A stretch of 22,444 nucleotides of DNA from Comamonadaceae bacterium (GCA_947457975.1 CANGYC010000007.1:1-22444), one strand, 5' to 3'; positions 15,152 to 22,444 are shown, numbered from the stretch's first letter. The notes: generated by a model not told the origin, from the sequence alone. Numbers and translations: made by a program.

Positions 15152-15857
15152 AGTCCGCAATATTTTCGTGAACTATGGCGCGGCCCCCGCGCTGTGGGAT
15201 GTCAGCATCCAGGTGCAGTCCAAAGAGCTGGTCTGCGTGGTCGGCCCCAATGGTGCCGGCAAGACCACCCTGATTAACGCCATCGCGGGTCTGCACCCGG
15301 TCAAGAGTGGACAGCTGATGTTCGAGGGCAAGGACATCACCTCCTTGGAGAGCCACCGCTTCTGCGAGGCGGGCATCGCCATCGTGCCCGAGGGCCGGCG
15401 CCTGTTCACGCAGATGACGGTGCTCGACAACCTGGAGCTCGGCAGTTTCCTGCCCGCGGCCAAGGCCAAGCGGGCCGAACGCATGGAGCGGGTGCTGACG
15501 CTGTTCCCGGCACTGAAGGTCAAGCTTCAGAGTGCAGCTGGCTCGCTATCAGGGGGTCAGCAGCAGATGGTGGCCATCGGCCGTGCGCTCATGGCCGGGC
15601 CCACGCTGCTGTTGCTGGATGAGCCCTCTCTGGGCCTGGCGCCCACCATCGTCATTGACATGTTCGAAGCCATCCGGCGCATCAATGCCGAAGGCACGGC
15701 GGTGCTGCTGGTTGAGCAGAACGTCTCTATGGCACTGGAGACCGCCAACCGCGCCTACGTGGTGGAGGAAGGTCGGATCGTGGCGCAAGGTCAAGCCAAA
15801 GAGATGATGAACCGCCCCGAGATCCAGAAGGCCTACCTGGGCCTGGAGTCGCACTGA
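15144..15857 (+). CDS. branched-chain-type ABC transporter ATPase, LivF-like
   Basis: The 237-residue product has the length of LivF and all ABC ATPase motifs: Walker A GPNGAGKT (34-41), PEGRRLFTQMTV (82-93, typical of LivF), signature LSGGQ (135-139), Walker B LLLLDE (155-160) and VEQN (190-193), where Gln192 takes the place of the switch histidine, as is common in LivF. It overlaps the fused permease-ATPase gene by eight bases and would form the second ATPase of the importer, pairing the canonical signature here with the degenerate one of the fused subunit. Confidence 0.94.
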   Translation: MLEVRNIFVNYGAAPALWDVSIQVQSKELVCVVGPNGAGKTTLINAIAGLHPVKSGQLMFEGKDITSLESHRFCEAGIAIVPEGRRLFTQMTVLDNLELGSFLPAAKAKRAERMERVLTLFPALKVKLQSAAGSLSGGQQQMVAIGRALMAGPTLLLLDEPSLGLAPTIVIDMFEAIRRINAEGTAVLLVEQNVSMALETANRAYVVEEGRIVAQGQAKEMMNRPEIQKAYLGLESH

Positions 15858-15905
15858 GCACCTGGGCTCGGTATCTGCTGAGCCAGCCCTACACTGCCAG
15901 CTTTT

Positions 15906-15921
15906 CGGGCGCACTCGCCCG
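15906..15921 (+). terminator. short stem-loop between LivF-like and GlcG-like genes
   Basis: CGGGCG, loop CACT, CGCCCG forms a perfect six-pair stem in the 93-base gap after the ATPase gene. A weaker stem GGCTC/GAGCC lies just upstream (15865-15884). There is no T-run on the 3' side, so it may only lower expression of the last gene or protect the upstream transcript end. Confidence 0.25.
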
Positions 15922-15950
15922 GTCCACTCAACGACCACCAGGAGACCTCC

Positions 15951-16376
15951 ATGGAAGCCCTCACCCTTGCCCAGGCCCAACAAATCATCGCGGGCGCTCT
16001 GGCCCAATCCAAGGCCTCCGGCTACCTGCCCATGGGTGTGGCCGTACTCGACGATGCGGGCAACCTCAAGGCCTTCGCGCGCGAGGACGGTGCCAGCATG
16101 TTCCGCTTCGAGATCGCCCAGGGCAAGGCCTGGGGCTCTATCGGCATGGGCGTCTCCAGCCGGGTGCTGGCCCAGCGGGCCAAGGACAACCCGAATTTCC
16201 TGCTGTCCTTGGCCGCCTCGTCCTCGGGCCGCTTCCTGCCCCAGCCGGGCGCTGTGCTGATCAAGAACGCCGCCGGCCAGGTGCTCGGTGCCGTGGGTGC
16301 CAGCGGCGGCACCGGTGACGAGGATGAGGCCATTTGCATCGCTGGCGTGCAGTCCGCCGGATTGGTGGCGGGCTAA
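15951..16376 (+). CDS. GlcG/HbpS-family (DUF336) protein
   Basis: The 141-residue product has the GlcG/HbpS fold signature: ALTLAQAQQIIAGALAQSK, then YLPMGVAVLDDAGNLKAFAREDGA, a central FEIAQGKAWGSIGMG helix, GAVLIKNAAGQVLGAVGASGGTGDEDE and a terminal small-residue tail. Members bind haem or degrade small molecules, and many sit in catabolic clusters with no known role. GGAG lies six bases before the ATG. It is probably the last gene of the importer operon, but the 93-base gap could hide a separate promoter. Confidence 0.9.
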   Translation: MEALTLAQAQQIIAGALAQSKASGYLPMGVAVLDDAGNLKAFAREDGASMFRFEIAQGKAWGSIGMGVSSRVLAQRAKDNPNFLLSLAASSSGRFLPQPGAVLIKNAAGQVLGAVGASGGTGDEDEAICIAGVQSAGLVAG

Positions 16377-16398
16377 GCCGCTTCCTGGAGCGCGAGCA

Positions 16399-16421
16399 TG
16401 GGCACTGGGGGCTCGTGCCCA
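16399..16421 (+). terminator. stem-loop after the GlcG-like gene, candidate operon end
   Basis: TGGGCAC and GTGCCCA form a seven-pair stem around a nine-base loop, 23 bases after the GlcG-like stop, in the 154-base gap before the exporter gene. The 3' side is AGGAAATC, not a T-run, so it is at best an imperfect terminator. The rest of the gap (to 16530) holds nothing I recognise except a -10-like GATAAT at 16492-16497. Confidence 0.3.
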
Positions 16422-16530
16422 AGGAAATCTGCCCGCTGCACGAGGAAGTCCGTGGTAGCGGGTCGCTAGGCAGGCAAGGCGCTTGGGCGCCGATAATCCC
16501 CTGTTTCGCGCCCGGCTTTGCCCTTGCTCC

Positions 16531-17286
16531 ATGTCCCTGCCCGTCATCACCGATCCCTTCTTCTATGCCGTGGCCATACCGGCCACCTTGCTGTTAGGGA
16601 TTAGCAAGAGCGGCTTTGGTACAGGCTTTGGTTCGATGGCGGTGCCCTTGATGGCGCTGGCGGTCACCGTGCCCGAGGCGGCGGCCATCCTGATGCCGGT
16701 GCTCTTTTGTGTCGACCTGATGGGGCTGGCGGCCTTTCGCAAGCAGATGGATGTGCGCCTGCTGCGTTTTCTGGTGCCCTGCGGCCTGATCGGCACCCTG
16801 GTGGGCTACCTGCTGTTCAGGGTGCTCGACTCCCACGTGGTGGCGGCCCTGGTGGGTGGCTTCACGCTGCTCTTCCTGGCCCAGCGTCTGGTGTTTCCGC
16901 CCAAGCCCGATTCCCGGCCACCGCCCCGCTGGGTGGGGGCCTTGCTGACCATCACCTCGGGCTTTACCAGCTTCGTGGCGCATGCGGGCGGTCCGCCCAT
17001 CAGCGCCTATGTGATTCCGCTGCGCCTGAGCCCGGTGCTGTTCGCCTCGACCATGTCCTTCTTTTTCTTCGTGGTGAACCTGGCCAAGTGGATCCCTTAT
17101 GGCCTGCTGGGCCTGCTGGACATGCGCAACATGTCCACCTCCCTCATGCTGCTGCCCTTTGTGCCACTGGGCGTGTGGGTCGGCTTTCGCCTGGCCCGCC
17201 GAATCCGGCCTGAGCTCTTTTACAGATTGGTTTATGCGGGCATGTTCCTCACCGGCAGCAAGCTGCTGTGGGACGGCCTTCACTGA
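16531..17286 (+). CDS. TauE/SafE-family sulfite or organic anion exporter
   Basis: The 251-residue product is almost wholly hydrophobic with about eight membrane helices. It carries the two pseudo-symmetric TauE/SafE half-motifs: GISKSGFGTGFGSMAVPLMAL at the start and TSGFTSFVAHAGGPPISAYVIPLRL in the second half. Family members export sulfite, sulfoacetate or other anions through the inner membrane; the substrate is not readable. The ATG at 16531 is chosen over an upstream in-frame TTG at 16483. No clear ribosome site is present. Its 3' end overlaps the trmL 3' end on the other strand by seven bases. Confidence 0.88.
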   Translation: MSLPVITDPFFYAVAIPATLLLGISKSGFGTGFGSMAVPLMALAVTVPEAAAILMPVLFCVDLMGLAAFRKQMDVRLLRFLVPCGLIGTLVGYLLFRVLDSHVVAALVGGFTLLFLAQRLVFPPKPDSRPPPRWVGALLTITSGFTSFVAHAGGPPISAYVIPLRLSPVLFASTMSFFFFVVNLAKWIPYGLLGLLDMRNMSTSLMLLPFVPLGVWVGFRLARRIRPELFYRLVYAGMFLTGSKLLWDGLH

Positions 17287-17762
17287 GCCTGGGTCTGCGC
17301 TCCGCCGAAGCCGCACTGCCGCCAGGCCTCGAACACCGTGACGGCCACGGCATTCGAGAGGTTCAGGCTGCGCTGATCCGGCCGCATGGGCAGGCGCAGC
17401 CGCTGCGCCTCGGGAAAGCGCTCACGCAGCTCGGCCGGCAGGCCTGAGGTTTCTGAACCAAACACCAGCCAGTCGCCAGGCTGGAAGCGCAGCTCAAAGG
17501 CCGGCCGAGAGCCGCGCGTGGTGAGCGCGAACAGGCGATCGGGTGGTGGCGACTGCGACTGCAGCAGGGCCTCCCAGCTGGCATGCCGCAGCACCTTGGC
17601 GTACTCGTGGTAATCGAGGCCTGCGCGGCGCAGGTGCTTGTCGTCCATGGCAAAACCCAGGGGTTCGACCAGGTGCAATTGGCAGCCGGTGTTGGCCGAC
17701 AGCCGGATCACGTTGCCGGTGTTGGGCGGAATCTCGGGGGCCACCAGGACGATGTGGAACAT
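17280..17762 (-). CDS. trmL: tRNA (cytidine(34)-2'-O)-methyltransferase TrmL
   Basis: The 160-residue product is a minimal SPOUT methyltransferase of TrmL length, which 2'-O-methylates the wobble base of certain leucine tRNAs with SAM. The three knot motifs are present: PEIPPNTGNVIRLSANTGC near the start (residues 9-27), FGSETSGLP in the middle, and RSLNLSNAVAVTVFEAWRQ near the end. The ATG at 17762 gives the usual MFHIVLVAPEIP start, so the eleven extra upstream codons are not used. It lies 57 bases downstream of comF on the same strand. Confidence 0.95.
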   Translation of the reverse strand: MFHIVLVAPEIPPNTGNVIRLSANTGCQLHLVEPLGFAMDDKHLRRAGLDYHEYAKVLRHASWEALLQSQSPPPDRLFALTTRGSRPAFELRFQPGDWLVFGSETSGLPAELRERFPEAQRLRLPMRPDQRSLNLSNAVAVTVFEAWRQCGFGGAQTQAQ

Positions 17763-17819
17763 GCGCCCGATTATCGGTGGCGCCCTGCGTGACACGCCGT
17801 GATCCGGGCGATCAGGCCA

Positions 17820-18593
17820 TCAGGGCGGCGTGCGCGCCGCCACCACGCCCACCACCGACCGGGCGCCAGCGGCTTTGAGTGCCTGAGCCGCGGCAGACAG
17901 GCTCGCCCCCGTGGTCATCACATCGTCTATGAGCACCACGCGGCGGCCAGTGAGCTCCGCCACCAGCAGGGGATCGACTGCAAAGGCGCCCTCTACATTC
18001 GCCAGCCGCTGGTTGCGGCGCAACTCGCTCTGCGGCAGGGCGTGCCGCACGCGCAGCAGCAGGTCGGCTCGTGCCCGTGCTGGACTTCCGCAGCGCCGGT
18101 GCAGGGCCTTGGCCAGCTCCCAGGCCTGGTTGAAGCCGCGCTCGGCCAGGCGCTCGCGCGACAGCGGCAGCGGCAGCAGCCAGTCGCCTGGCTCAAGCTG
18201 GGCCAGCAGGGCGGCCACATCGGACTGGCCCGCCAGTCGCTCGGCGAAGAAGGTGCTCCAGCCCGTTGCCTGCTGGAACTTCATGCGCCCCAGCAGCTCG
18301 GCCCAGGGGTAGGCATAGTCCATGGCAGCGAAGCACAGGTCCAGGGCCAGGGGCTGGCGCAGGCAGTCCGGGCAGCGCAGGGGCCCGCCGGGCCGGGGTG
18401 TCCAGGCCAGCGCGCAGCCAGGGCAGCGCTGGGCGGGCTGGTTGAACCGCTGCAGGCAGGGCGCACACACGGGCTGGCTGGGCCAGCCGCGGCAGACCGC
18501 GCATTGGCCGGGCAGGTGCCTGCCCAGCCGCGCAAGCCAGGGCCGGGCAGAAAAGGGCCGGGCAGACAAGGGCAGGGCAGGGCGCGGCAGCAT
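17820..18593 (-). CDS. comF: ComF-family phosphoribosyltransferase-like protein
   Basis: The 257-residue product has the ComF layout: an N-terminal double zinc finger with four Cys-X2-Cys pairs (31/34, 43/46, 57/60, 74/77), a middle region with MDYAYPWAELLGRMKF, then a type I phosphoribosyltransferase domain with LPLPLSRERLAERGFNQAWELAK and the PRPP-binding loop VLIDDVMTTGAS (220-231). ComF is needed for DNA uptake in competent bacteria; in others its role is unclear. The ATG at 18593 is the likely start; the frame stays open far upstream through the divergent gene, which is a high-GC artefact. Residues 4-18 are encoded by an imperfect 15-base tandem repeat. Confidence 0.9.
   Translation of the reverse strand: MLPRPALPLSARPFSARPWLARLGRHLPGQCAVCRGWPSQPVCAPCLQRFNQPAQRCPGCALAWTPRPGGPLRCPDCLRQPLALDLCFAAMDYAYPWAELLGRMKFQQATGWSTFFAERLAGQSDVAALLAQLEPGDWLLPLPLSRERLAERGFNQAWELAKALHRRCGSPARARADLLLRVRHALPQSELRRNQRLANVEGAFAVDPLLVAELTGRRVVLIDDVMTTGASLSAAAQALKAAGARSVVGVVAARTPP
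18541..18585. repeat. three imperfect 15-base tandem units at the start of comF
   Basis: The units GGCCGGGCAGAAAAG, GGCCGGGCAGACAAG and GGCAGGGCAGGGCGC follow one another without spacers. The first two differ by one base, the third by several. Read on the minus strand they encode the SARPF/SARPW-type start of ComF, before the zinc fingers. Because the unit is a multiple of three, copy-number change would keep the frame. Confidence 0.6.
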
Positions 18594-18641
18594 GCGCTCA
18601 ATATACTCACCCGCTTCGCTTTCGATCCCTGGACTTTTCCC

Positions 18642-19544
18642 GTGGCCACACCGGCGCCCCCCACCCTTGACCCTGTTGCGCTTTCGCGCTGGCACCGCTT
18701 GGCGCCGGCCGCCTCTGCGTGGCTGCATGAGGAAGTGGCGCGCCGCATGCGCGAGCGCCTGGACTGGATCAAGCTCAAGCCCCGCCGCTGGACCGACTGG
18801 GCGCCCCTGCGCGGCGGTATCGAGGCCCATGAGGCGCTGCTGGCGGCCTATGGACCTGATGCCAGCGTCGTCGAGCAGGATGAGCGCTTGCTGGAGCTGG
18901 CGCGCCGCCGCTGGCAGCCCGCCTGGTGGAATCCGCGCCGCTGGGCCGGTGCGGGCCCGAGCTTCGGCGCGCCGGCGCCTGGCAGCCAGGACATGCTCTG
19001 GGCCAATATGGCGCTGCACCTGGCGGCCGACCCGCAGGCCTTGATGGCGCACTGGCATGGCCTGCTGAAAGTAGACGGTTTCCTGATGTTCTCCTGCCTG
19101 GGGCCGGACACTGCGATCGAGTTGCGCCAGCTTTACCAGGATCTTGGTTGGCCGCCTGCCGGCCACGAGCTGACAGACATGCACGACTGGGGCGACATGC
19201 TGGTGCAAACCGGCTTTGCCGAACCGGTGATGGACATGGAGCGCCTGACGCTGACCTTCGAGACCCCCGAGCGTCTGCTGGAGGAACTCGCGGGCCTGGG
19301 CCGCAATTTCCATCCGCAGCGCTTTCCTGCCCTGCGTGGGCGCCATTGGCGCCAGGAACTGCTGGCGGCTATCGACGAGCGGCTGCCTCGCGCGCCCGAT
19401 GGCCGCTTGCGCCTGAGCTTCGAGCTGATCTATGGCCATGCCCTCAAGGCGGCGCCCAGGCTCAAGGTTGAGGCGGTGAGCAGTGTCTCGGTCGAGGACA
19501 TGCGCCGCATGCTCAGGGGCGCAGAGCGGCCTGCATCCTCCTGA
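18642..19544 (+). CDS. BioC-like methyltransferase-family protein
   Basis: The 300-residue product shows C-terminal motifs of BioC-type malonyl-ACP methyltransferases: LWANMALHLAADPQALMAHW (119-138) and FLMFSCLGPDTAIELRQLY (147-165), followed by a TDMHDWGDMLVQTGFAEPVMDME segment. The N-terminal SAM-binding glycine motif normally near residue 50-60 is absent; the place reads TDWAPLRGGIEAHE. It may be an altered or inactive relative. The start is assigned to a GTG at 18642, because the first in-frame ATG is well inside the helical N-terminus. It is divergent from comF with a 48-base gap that contains a TATACT at 18602-18607. Confidence 0.75.
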   Translation: MATPAPPTLDPVALSRWHRLAPAASAWLHEEVARRMRERLDWIKLKPRRWTDWAPLRGGIEAHEALLAAYGPDASVVEQDERLLELARRRWQPAWWNPRRWAGAGPSFGAPAPGSQDMLWANMALHLAADPQALMAHWHGLLKVDGFLMFSCLGPDTAIELRQLYQDLGWPPAGHELTDMHDWGDMLVQTGFAEPVMDMERLTLTFETPERLLEELAGLGRNFHPQRFPALRGRHWRQELLAAIDERLPRAPDGRLRLSFELIYGHALKAAPRLKVEAVSSVSVEDMRRMLRGAERPASS

Positions 19545-19706
19545 GGCGGGGCGCACTGGGTAAATAGCCGCAAAGCTTGTCGGAATCTTCCCGCGCCAGC
19601 GGCCTGGTCCGGCGGGTGCGCTTTAAACTAGCTACATCAGCGCTTGTCCGGGTATGGTCCCAGGAAAAGCGTGGCGGCCTTGGCCGCCAGCTCGCGAGTT
19701 CATGCT

Positions 19707-20201
19707 GTGACGCCTGCCGCCTCCCCCTTTCGTTTTGCCACCTACATCGCTGATGGCCAGCACCAGGCCATTCAGTGGCTGATCAAGCGCAACTGCTCGG
19801 TCACGCCGGTTCAACTGGTGCGCCTCTATATTTCTCTGTGCGTGGTCTCTCTGGGCATCGCCGGGCTTTTTTGGATGCAGGGCGCGCGCATGATCATGCC
19901 CTTTGCCTGGCTGGAATTGCTGGCTGTCGGTACTGCCTTCGTGGTGTACGCCCGTCATGCCCGCGATGGCGAGAAGATCACCTTGCATGGCCCCCGCCTG
20001 GTGGTCGAGCTTGAAAACGGCGGCCGCACAGAGCGGGCCGAGTTTGCGCGCGACTGGGTGAGGGTGGAGCCGCGCAGCGGCGACGGCTCCCTCATTGAGG
20101 TGTCCGGCCAGGGCCGCACGGTGGTGGTGGGTCGTCACCTGCGCCCCGAATTGCGGCCGGCGCTGGCCCGTGAAATCCGCTTCGCCCTGCGCGGCTGCTA
20201 A
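19707..20201 (+). CDS. DUF2244 membrane protein
   Basis: The product of about 164 residues matches DUF2244 proteins, which commonly precede cytochrome c oxidase genes in Betaproteobacteria. Seen are an N-terminal PFRFATYIADGQHQAIQW, KRNCSVTPVQLVRLYISLC, two membrane segments (about 43-62 and 66-84), then a basic HARDGEKITLHGPRLVVE and a soluble C-terminal beta-rich domain ending in PALAREIRFALRGC. The start is uncertain: a GTG at 19707 fits the family start, but a GTG at 19671 has AGGA five bases upstream. The 162-base gap before it holds nothing else I recognise. A link to oxidase assembly is inferred from position only. Confidence 0.8.
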   Translation: MTPAASPFRFATYIADGQHQAIQWLIKRNCSVTPVQLVRLYISLCVVSLGIAGLFWMQGARMIMPFAWLELLAVGTAFVVYARHARDGEKITLHGPRLVVELENGGRTERAEFARDWVRVEPRSGDGSLIEVSGQGRTVVVGRHLRPELRPALAREIRFALRGC

Positions 20202-20287
20202 GCCCAGTCGGCTGAGGGCGCGCCGCTAGAGTCATTTTCCTGACGCGAACCTTGCCGCGGGCAGCGGTCGACTAGGCGGCGACTCTC

Positions 20288-20293
20288 TATAAT
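20288..20293 (+). promoter_or_regulatory. candidate -10 box of the cytochrome oxidase operon
   Basis: A perfect TATAAT lies 46 bases before the ctaC start, in the 137-base gap after the DUF2244 gene. No good TTGACA-like box is found 16-18 bases upstream, where the sequence reads CGGTCG, so it may need an activator or be coincidental. Confidence 0.4.
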
Positions 20294-20338
20294 CCCTGCG
20301 GTTTGACTGGTTCTAGATACTCCTCAAAAGCAAAGACG

Positions 20339-21586
20339 ATGAACGTGAGCAACAACATGGCCCAGGGCTTGAAGTGCGCGCAAGCGCTGTCGAAGTCGGC
20401 GCAAGACACCGCGCTGACACTGTCTGCCAAGGCGTATGCCTGGCTTGCCGTTGTTGGCGCCTCGCTGTCCACGGCTGCCACCGCAGCCGACCTGAAGCTG
20501 CCTGGCGGCCCCCAGGTCTATCAGCTCAACCTTCCCGAGCCTGCCACCCGCATTGCTGCCGAGCAGAACTGGCTGCACTGGGTGCTCATGGGCATCTGCC
20601 TGGTGATCTTCGTGGGCGTGTTCGGCGTGATGTTCTATTCCATCTGGAAGCACCGCAAGTCGGTGGGCCACAAGCCGGCCAACTTCCATGAATCCACTGC
20701 GGTGGAGATTGCTTGGACGGTGGTGCCTTTCCTGATCGTGATCGGCATGGCCCTGATGGCCACCAAGCTGCTGGTCGCCCAGAAAGACACGTCCAATGCC
20801 GACCTCACCATCAAGGCCACCGGCATCCAGTGGAAGTGGGGCTACGAGTACATCAAGGGCGAAGGTGAGGGCATTGCGTTCGTCTCCACCCTGGATGCCA
20901 GCCACCGCGCCCTTTCCAATGCGGGCGGCCCCAAGAAAGGCGAAGAGATCCCTGACTACCTGCTCAAGGTGGACCTGCCTCTGGTCGTGCCGGTCAATCA
21001 GAAGATCCGCATCATCACCACAGCCAACGATGTGATTCACGCTTTTGCTGTGCCCCAGTTCGGTATCAAGCAGGACGCCATTCCCGGCTTCGTGCGCGAC
21101 ACCTGGTTCCGCGCTGAAAAGACCGGTGACTTCTATGGCCAGTGCCAGGAGCTGTGCGGCAAGGAGCACGCCTACATGCCCATCCACGTGAAAGTGGTCA
21201 CGGCCGAGCAGTATTCCGAGTGGGTCAAGGTCAAGCAAAAGGAAGCGGCTGCCAAGGCGGATGATCCGAGCAAGGTCTGGGTTCAGGCTGACTTGATCGC
21301 CCGTGGTGAGAAGGTCTATGCCGCCAACTGCGCTGCTTGCCACCAGGCCAGCGGCAAGGCCGCCGGTCCCGTCAAGGCCTTGGATGGTTCAGCCATCGTG
21401 ATGGACGCCGACCACCTGAAGCAGACCAAGATTCTTCTCAACGGCGCAGGCAACGGCTCCATGCCAGCCTGGAAGCAGCTGAGCGACACCGACATCGCCG
21501 CGGTGATCACCTACACCAAGAACCAGTGGTCCAACAAGACGGGCCAGACCGTCCAGCCCGCTCAGGTGCTGGCCGCGCGCAAGTAA
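20339..21586 (+). CDS. ctaC: cytochrome c oxidase subunit II with C-terminal cytochrome c domain
   Basis: The 415-residue product is the electron-entry subunit of an aa3-type oxidase. It has an N-terminal hydrophobic export segment (about 30-50), two membrane helices (about 78-101 and 122-147), and a periplasmic CuA domain with all ligands visible: His234 (DVIHAFAVP), then Cys269, Glu271, Cys273, His277 and Met280 in QCQELCGKEHAYM. A C-terminal cytochrome c domain follows, with CAACH at 331-335 and a likely axial Met375 (GSMPAWK). The ATG at 20339 is preferred to the upstream TTG at 20303; another ATG at 20357 is possible. ctaD follows by 43 bases, forming the oxidase operon. Confidence 0.95.
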   Translation: MNVSNNMAQGLKCAQALSKSAQDTALTLSAKAYAWLAVVGASLSTAATAADLKLPGGPQVYQLNLPEPATRIAAEQNWLHWVLMGICLVIFVGVFGVMFYSIWKHRKSVGHKPANFHESTAVEIAWTVVPFLIVIGMALMATKLLVAQKDTSNADLTIKATGIQWKWGYEYIKGEGEGIAFVSTLDASHRALSNAGGPKKGEEIPDYLLKVDLPLVVPVNQKIRIITTANDVIHAFAVPQFGIKQDAIPGFVRDTWFRAEKTGDFYGQCQELCGKEHAYMPIHVKVVTAEQYSEWVKVKQKEAAAKADDPSKVWVQADLIARGEKVYAANCAACHQASGKAAGPVKALDGSAIVMDADHLKQTKILLNGAGNGSMPAWKQLSDTDIAAVITYTKNQWSNKTGQTVQPAQVLAARK

Positions 21587-21629
21587 TCCCTCCAGAGTTC
21601 CAAGCCCAAGAAGTTAAAAGGTAAGCCAG

Positions 21630-22444
21630 ATGAGTGCAGTACTCGATCACCACGATCATGCGCATGACCATGAGCACCACGCCCCCACGGGCTGGCGCCG
21701 CTGGGTGTTTGCCACCAACCACAAGGACATCGGTACCCTGTACCTGCTGTTCAGCTTCGCGATGTTGATGTTCGGTGGCGTGCTCGCCCTGGGCATCCGC
21801 GCCGAGCTGTTCCAGCCTGGCCTGCAGTTGGTCAACCCCGAGTTGTTCAACCAGCTCACCACCATGCACGGCCTGATCATGGTGTTCGGCGCCATCATGC
21901 CGGCCTTCGTGGGCTTTGCGAACTGGATGATCCCGCTGCAGATCGGCGCCTCCGACATGGCTTTTGCCCGCATGAACAACTTCAGCTTCTGGCTGATGAT
22001 CCCGGCAGGCCTCATGCTCGCCGGTTCGTTCTTCATGCCCGGTGGTGCACCAGCGGCTGGCTGGACGCTGTATGCGCCCCTGACCCTGCAGATGGGCCCC
22101 TCCATGGATGCCGGCATTTTTGCCCTGCACATCCTGGGCGCCTCGTCCATCATGGGCTCGATCAATATCATCGTGACCATCCTGAACATGCGCGCGCCCG
22201 GCATGACGCTGATGAAGATGCCCATGTTCGTCTGGACCTGGCTCATCACCGCCTACCTGCTGATCGCCGTGATGCCCGTGCTGGCCGGCGCCATCACCAT
22301 GACGCTGACCGACCGCCACTTCGGCACCAGCTTCTTCAACCCCGCCGGCGGCGGTGACCCGGTGATGTACCAGCACATCTTCTGGTTCTTCGGCCACCCC
22401 GAGGTCTACATCATGATCTTGCCGGCCTTCGGCATCGTCAGCCA
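21630..22444 (+). CDS. ctaD: cytochrome c oxidase subunit I (5' part, cut by the window end)
   Basis: The first 271 residues are present and the frame is open at the right edge. The catalytic subunit I is recognised from [31 protein letters not shown] with the low-spin haem ligand His80, [21 protein letters not shown], and the haem-copper site [11 protein letters not shown] with His256 and the cross-linked Tyr260. The N-terminus is rich in histidine (seven His within residues 7-17), as is common in related oxidases. A purine-rich AAAGG lies eight bases before the ATG. It reduces oxygen and pumps protons in the inner membrane. Confidence 0.96.
   Translation, partial: MSAVLDHHDHAHDHEHHAPTGWRRWVFATNHKDIGTLYLLFSFAMLMFGGVLALGIRAELFQPGLQLVNPELFNQLTTMHGLIMVFGAIMPAFVGFANWMIPLQIGASDMAFARMNNFSFWLMIPAGLMLAGSFFMPGGAPAAGWTLYAPLTLQMGPSMDAGIFALHILGASSIMGSINIIVTILNMRAPGMTLMKMPMFVWTWLITAYLLIAVMPVLAGAITMTLTDRHFGTSFFNPAGGGDPVMYQHIFWFFGHPEVYIMILPAFGIVS

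Noticed and set aside
18602..18607. TATACT as a -10 box for the methyltransferase gene
   Set aside because: No -35-like hexamer at the right distance; the upstream bases are the GC-rich comF repeat. Mentioned only as context.
17799..18641. Long plus-strand frame running through comF into the methyltransferase gene, and the matching minus-strand frame through the methyltransferase into comF
   Set aside because: Only the parts 18642-19544 (plus) and 17820-18593 (minus) show family motifs. The rest is antisense read-through with no recognisable domain and no sensible start.
21507..22397. 296-codon minus-strand frame opposite ctaD
   Set aside because: Subunit I of cytochrome oxidase is unmistakable on the plus strand; the minus frame is a shadow.

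Overview
The window is high-GC bacterial DNA and most probably comes from a Betaproteobacterium of the Burkholderiales, Comamonadaceae-like. The reasons are the orphan Bug/TctC-type periplasmic binding proteins typical of that group, the fused LivM-LivG transporter subunit, and the order trmL, comF, BioC-like methyltransferase, DUF2244 gene, ctaC, ctaD, in which CtaC carries a C-terminal cytochrome c domain. This placement is an inference from gene content and order, not from a database search.

Layout. (1) About 1-16376 is an accessory catabolic block. It holds the 3' end of a 3-hydroxyisobutyrate-dehydrogenase-family gene and then maleylacetate reductase. Next comes a LysR regulator on the minus strand, divergent from an operon of hydroxyquinol-type intradiol dioxygenase, YCII protein, Dabb protein, NTF2-like protein and Bug protein, probably continuing into a RutE-like nitroreductase. 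A second LysR regulator (minus) is divergent from a second long operon: a second intradiol dioxygenase, citryl-CoA-lyase-like protein, class III CoA-transferase, second Bug protein, a complete branched-chain-type ABC importer (binding protein, LivH-like, LivM-LivG fusion, LivF-like) and a GlcG/HbpS-family protein. (2) A TauE/SafE-type exporter gene (16531-17286) sits at the junction. (3) From 17280 to the end is core-genome material: trmL and comF (minus), a BioC-like methyltransferase and a DUF2244 membrane protein (plus), and the start of an aa3-type cytochrome c oxidase operon (ctaC, then ctaD cut off by the window end).

How it fits together. Intradiol cleavage of hydroxyquinol gives maleylacetate, which maleylacetate reductase turns into 3-oxoadipate, so the left part reads as a hydroxyquinol (1,2,4-trihydroxybenzene) lower pathway fed by some hydroxylated aromatic. 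No ring hydroxylase or decarboxylase that would name the starting substrate is present. Nor is there a recognisable 3-oxoadipate CoA-transferase/thiolase pair. Instead the second operon carries a class III CoA-transferase and a citrate-synthase-fold lyase-like protein, which may form a different CoA-dependent exit route. That pairing is the most unusual part of the window.

No intergenic stretch exceeds 300 bases. The longest (16377-16530, 19545-19706, 2270-2417, 7166-7308, 20202-20338) are described below or hold nothing I recognise. I saw no tRNA, rRNA, CRISPR array, insertion sequence or phage gene.
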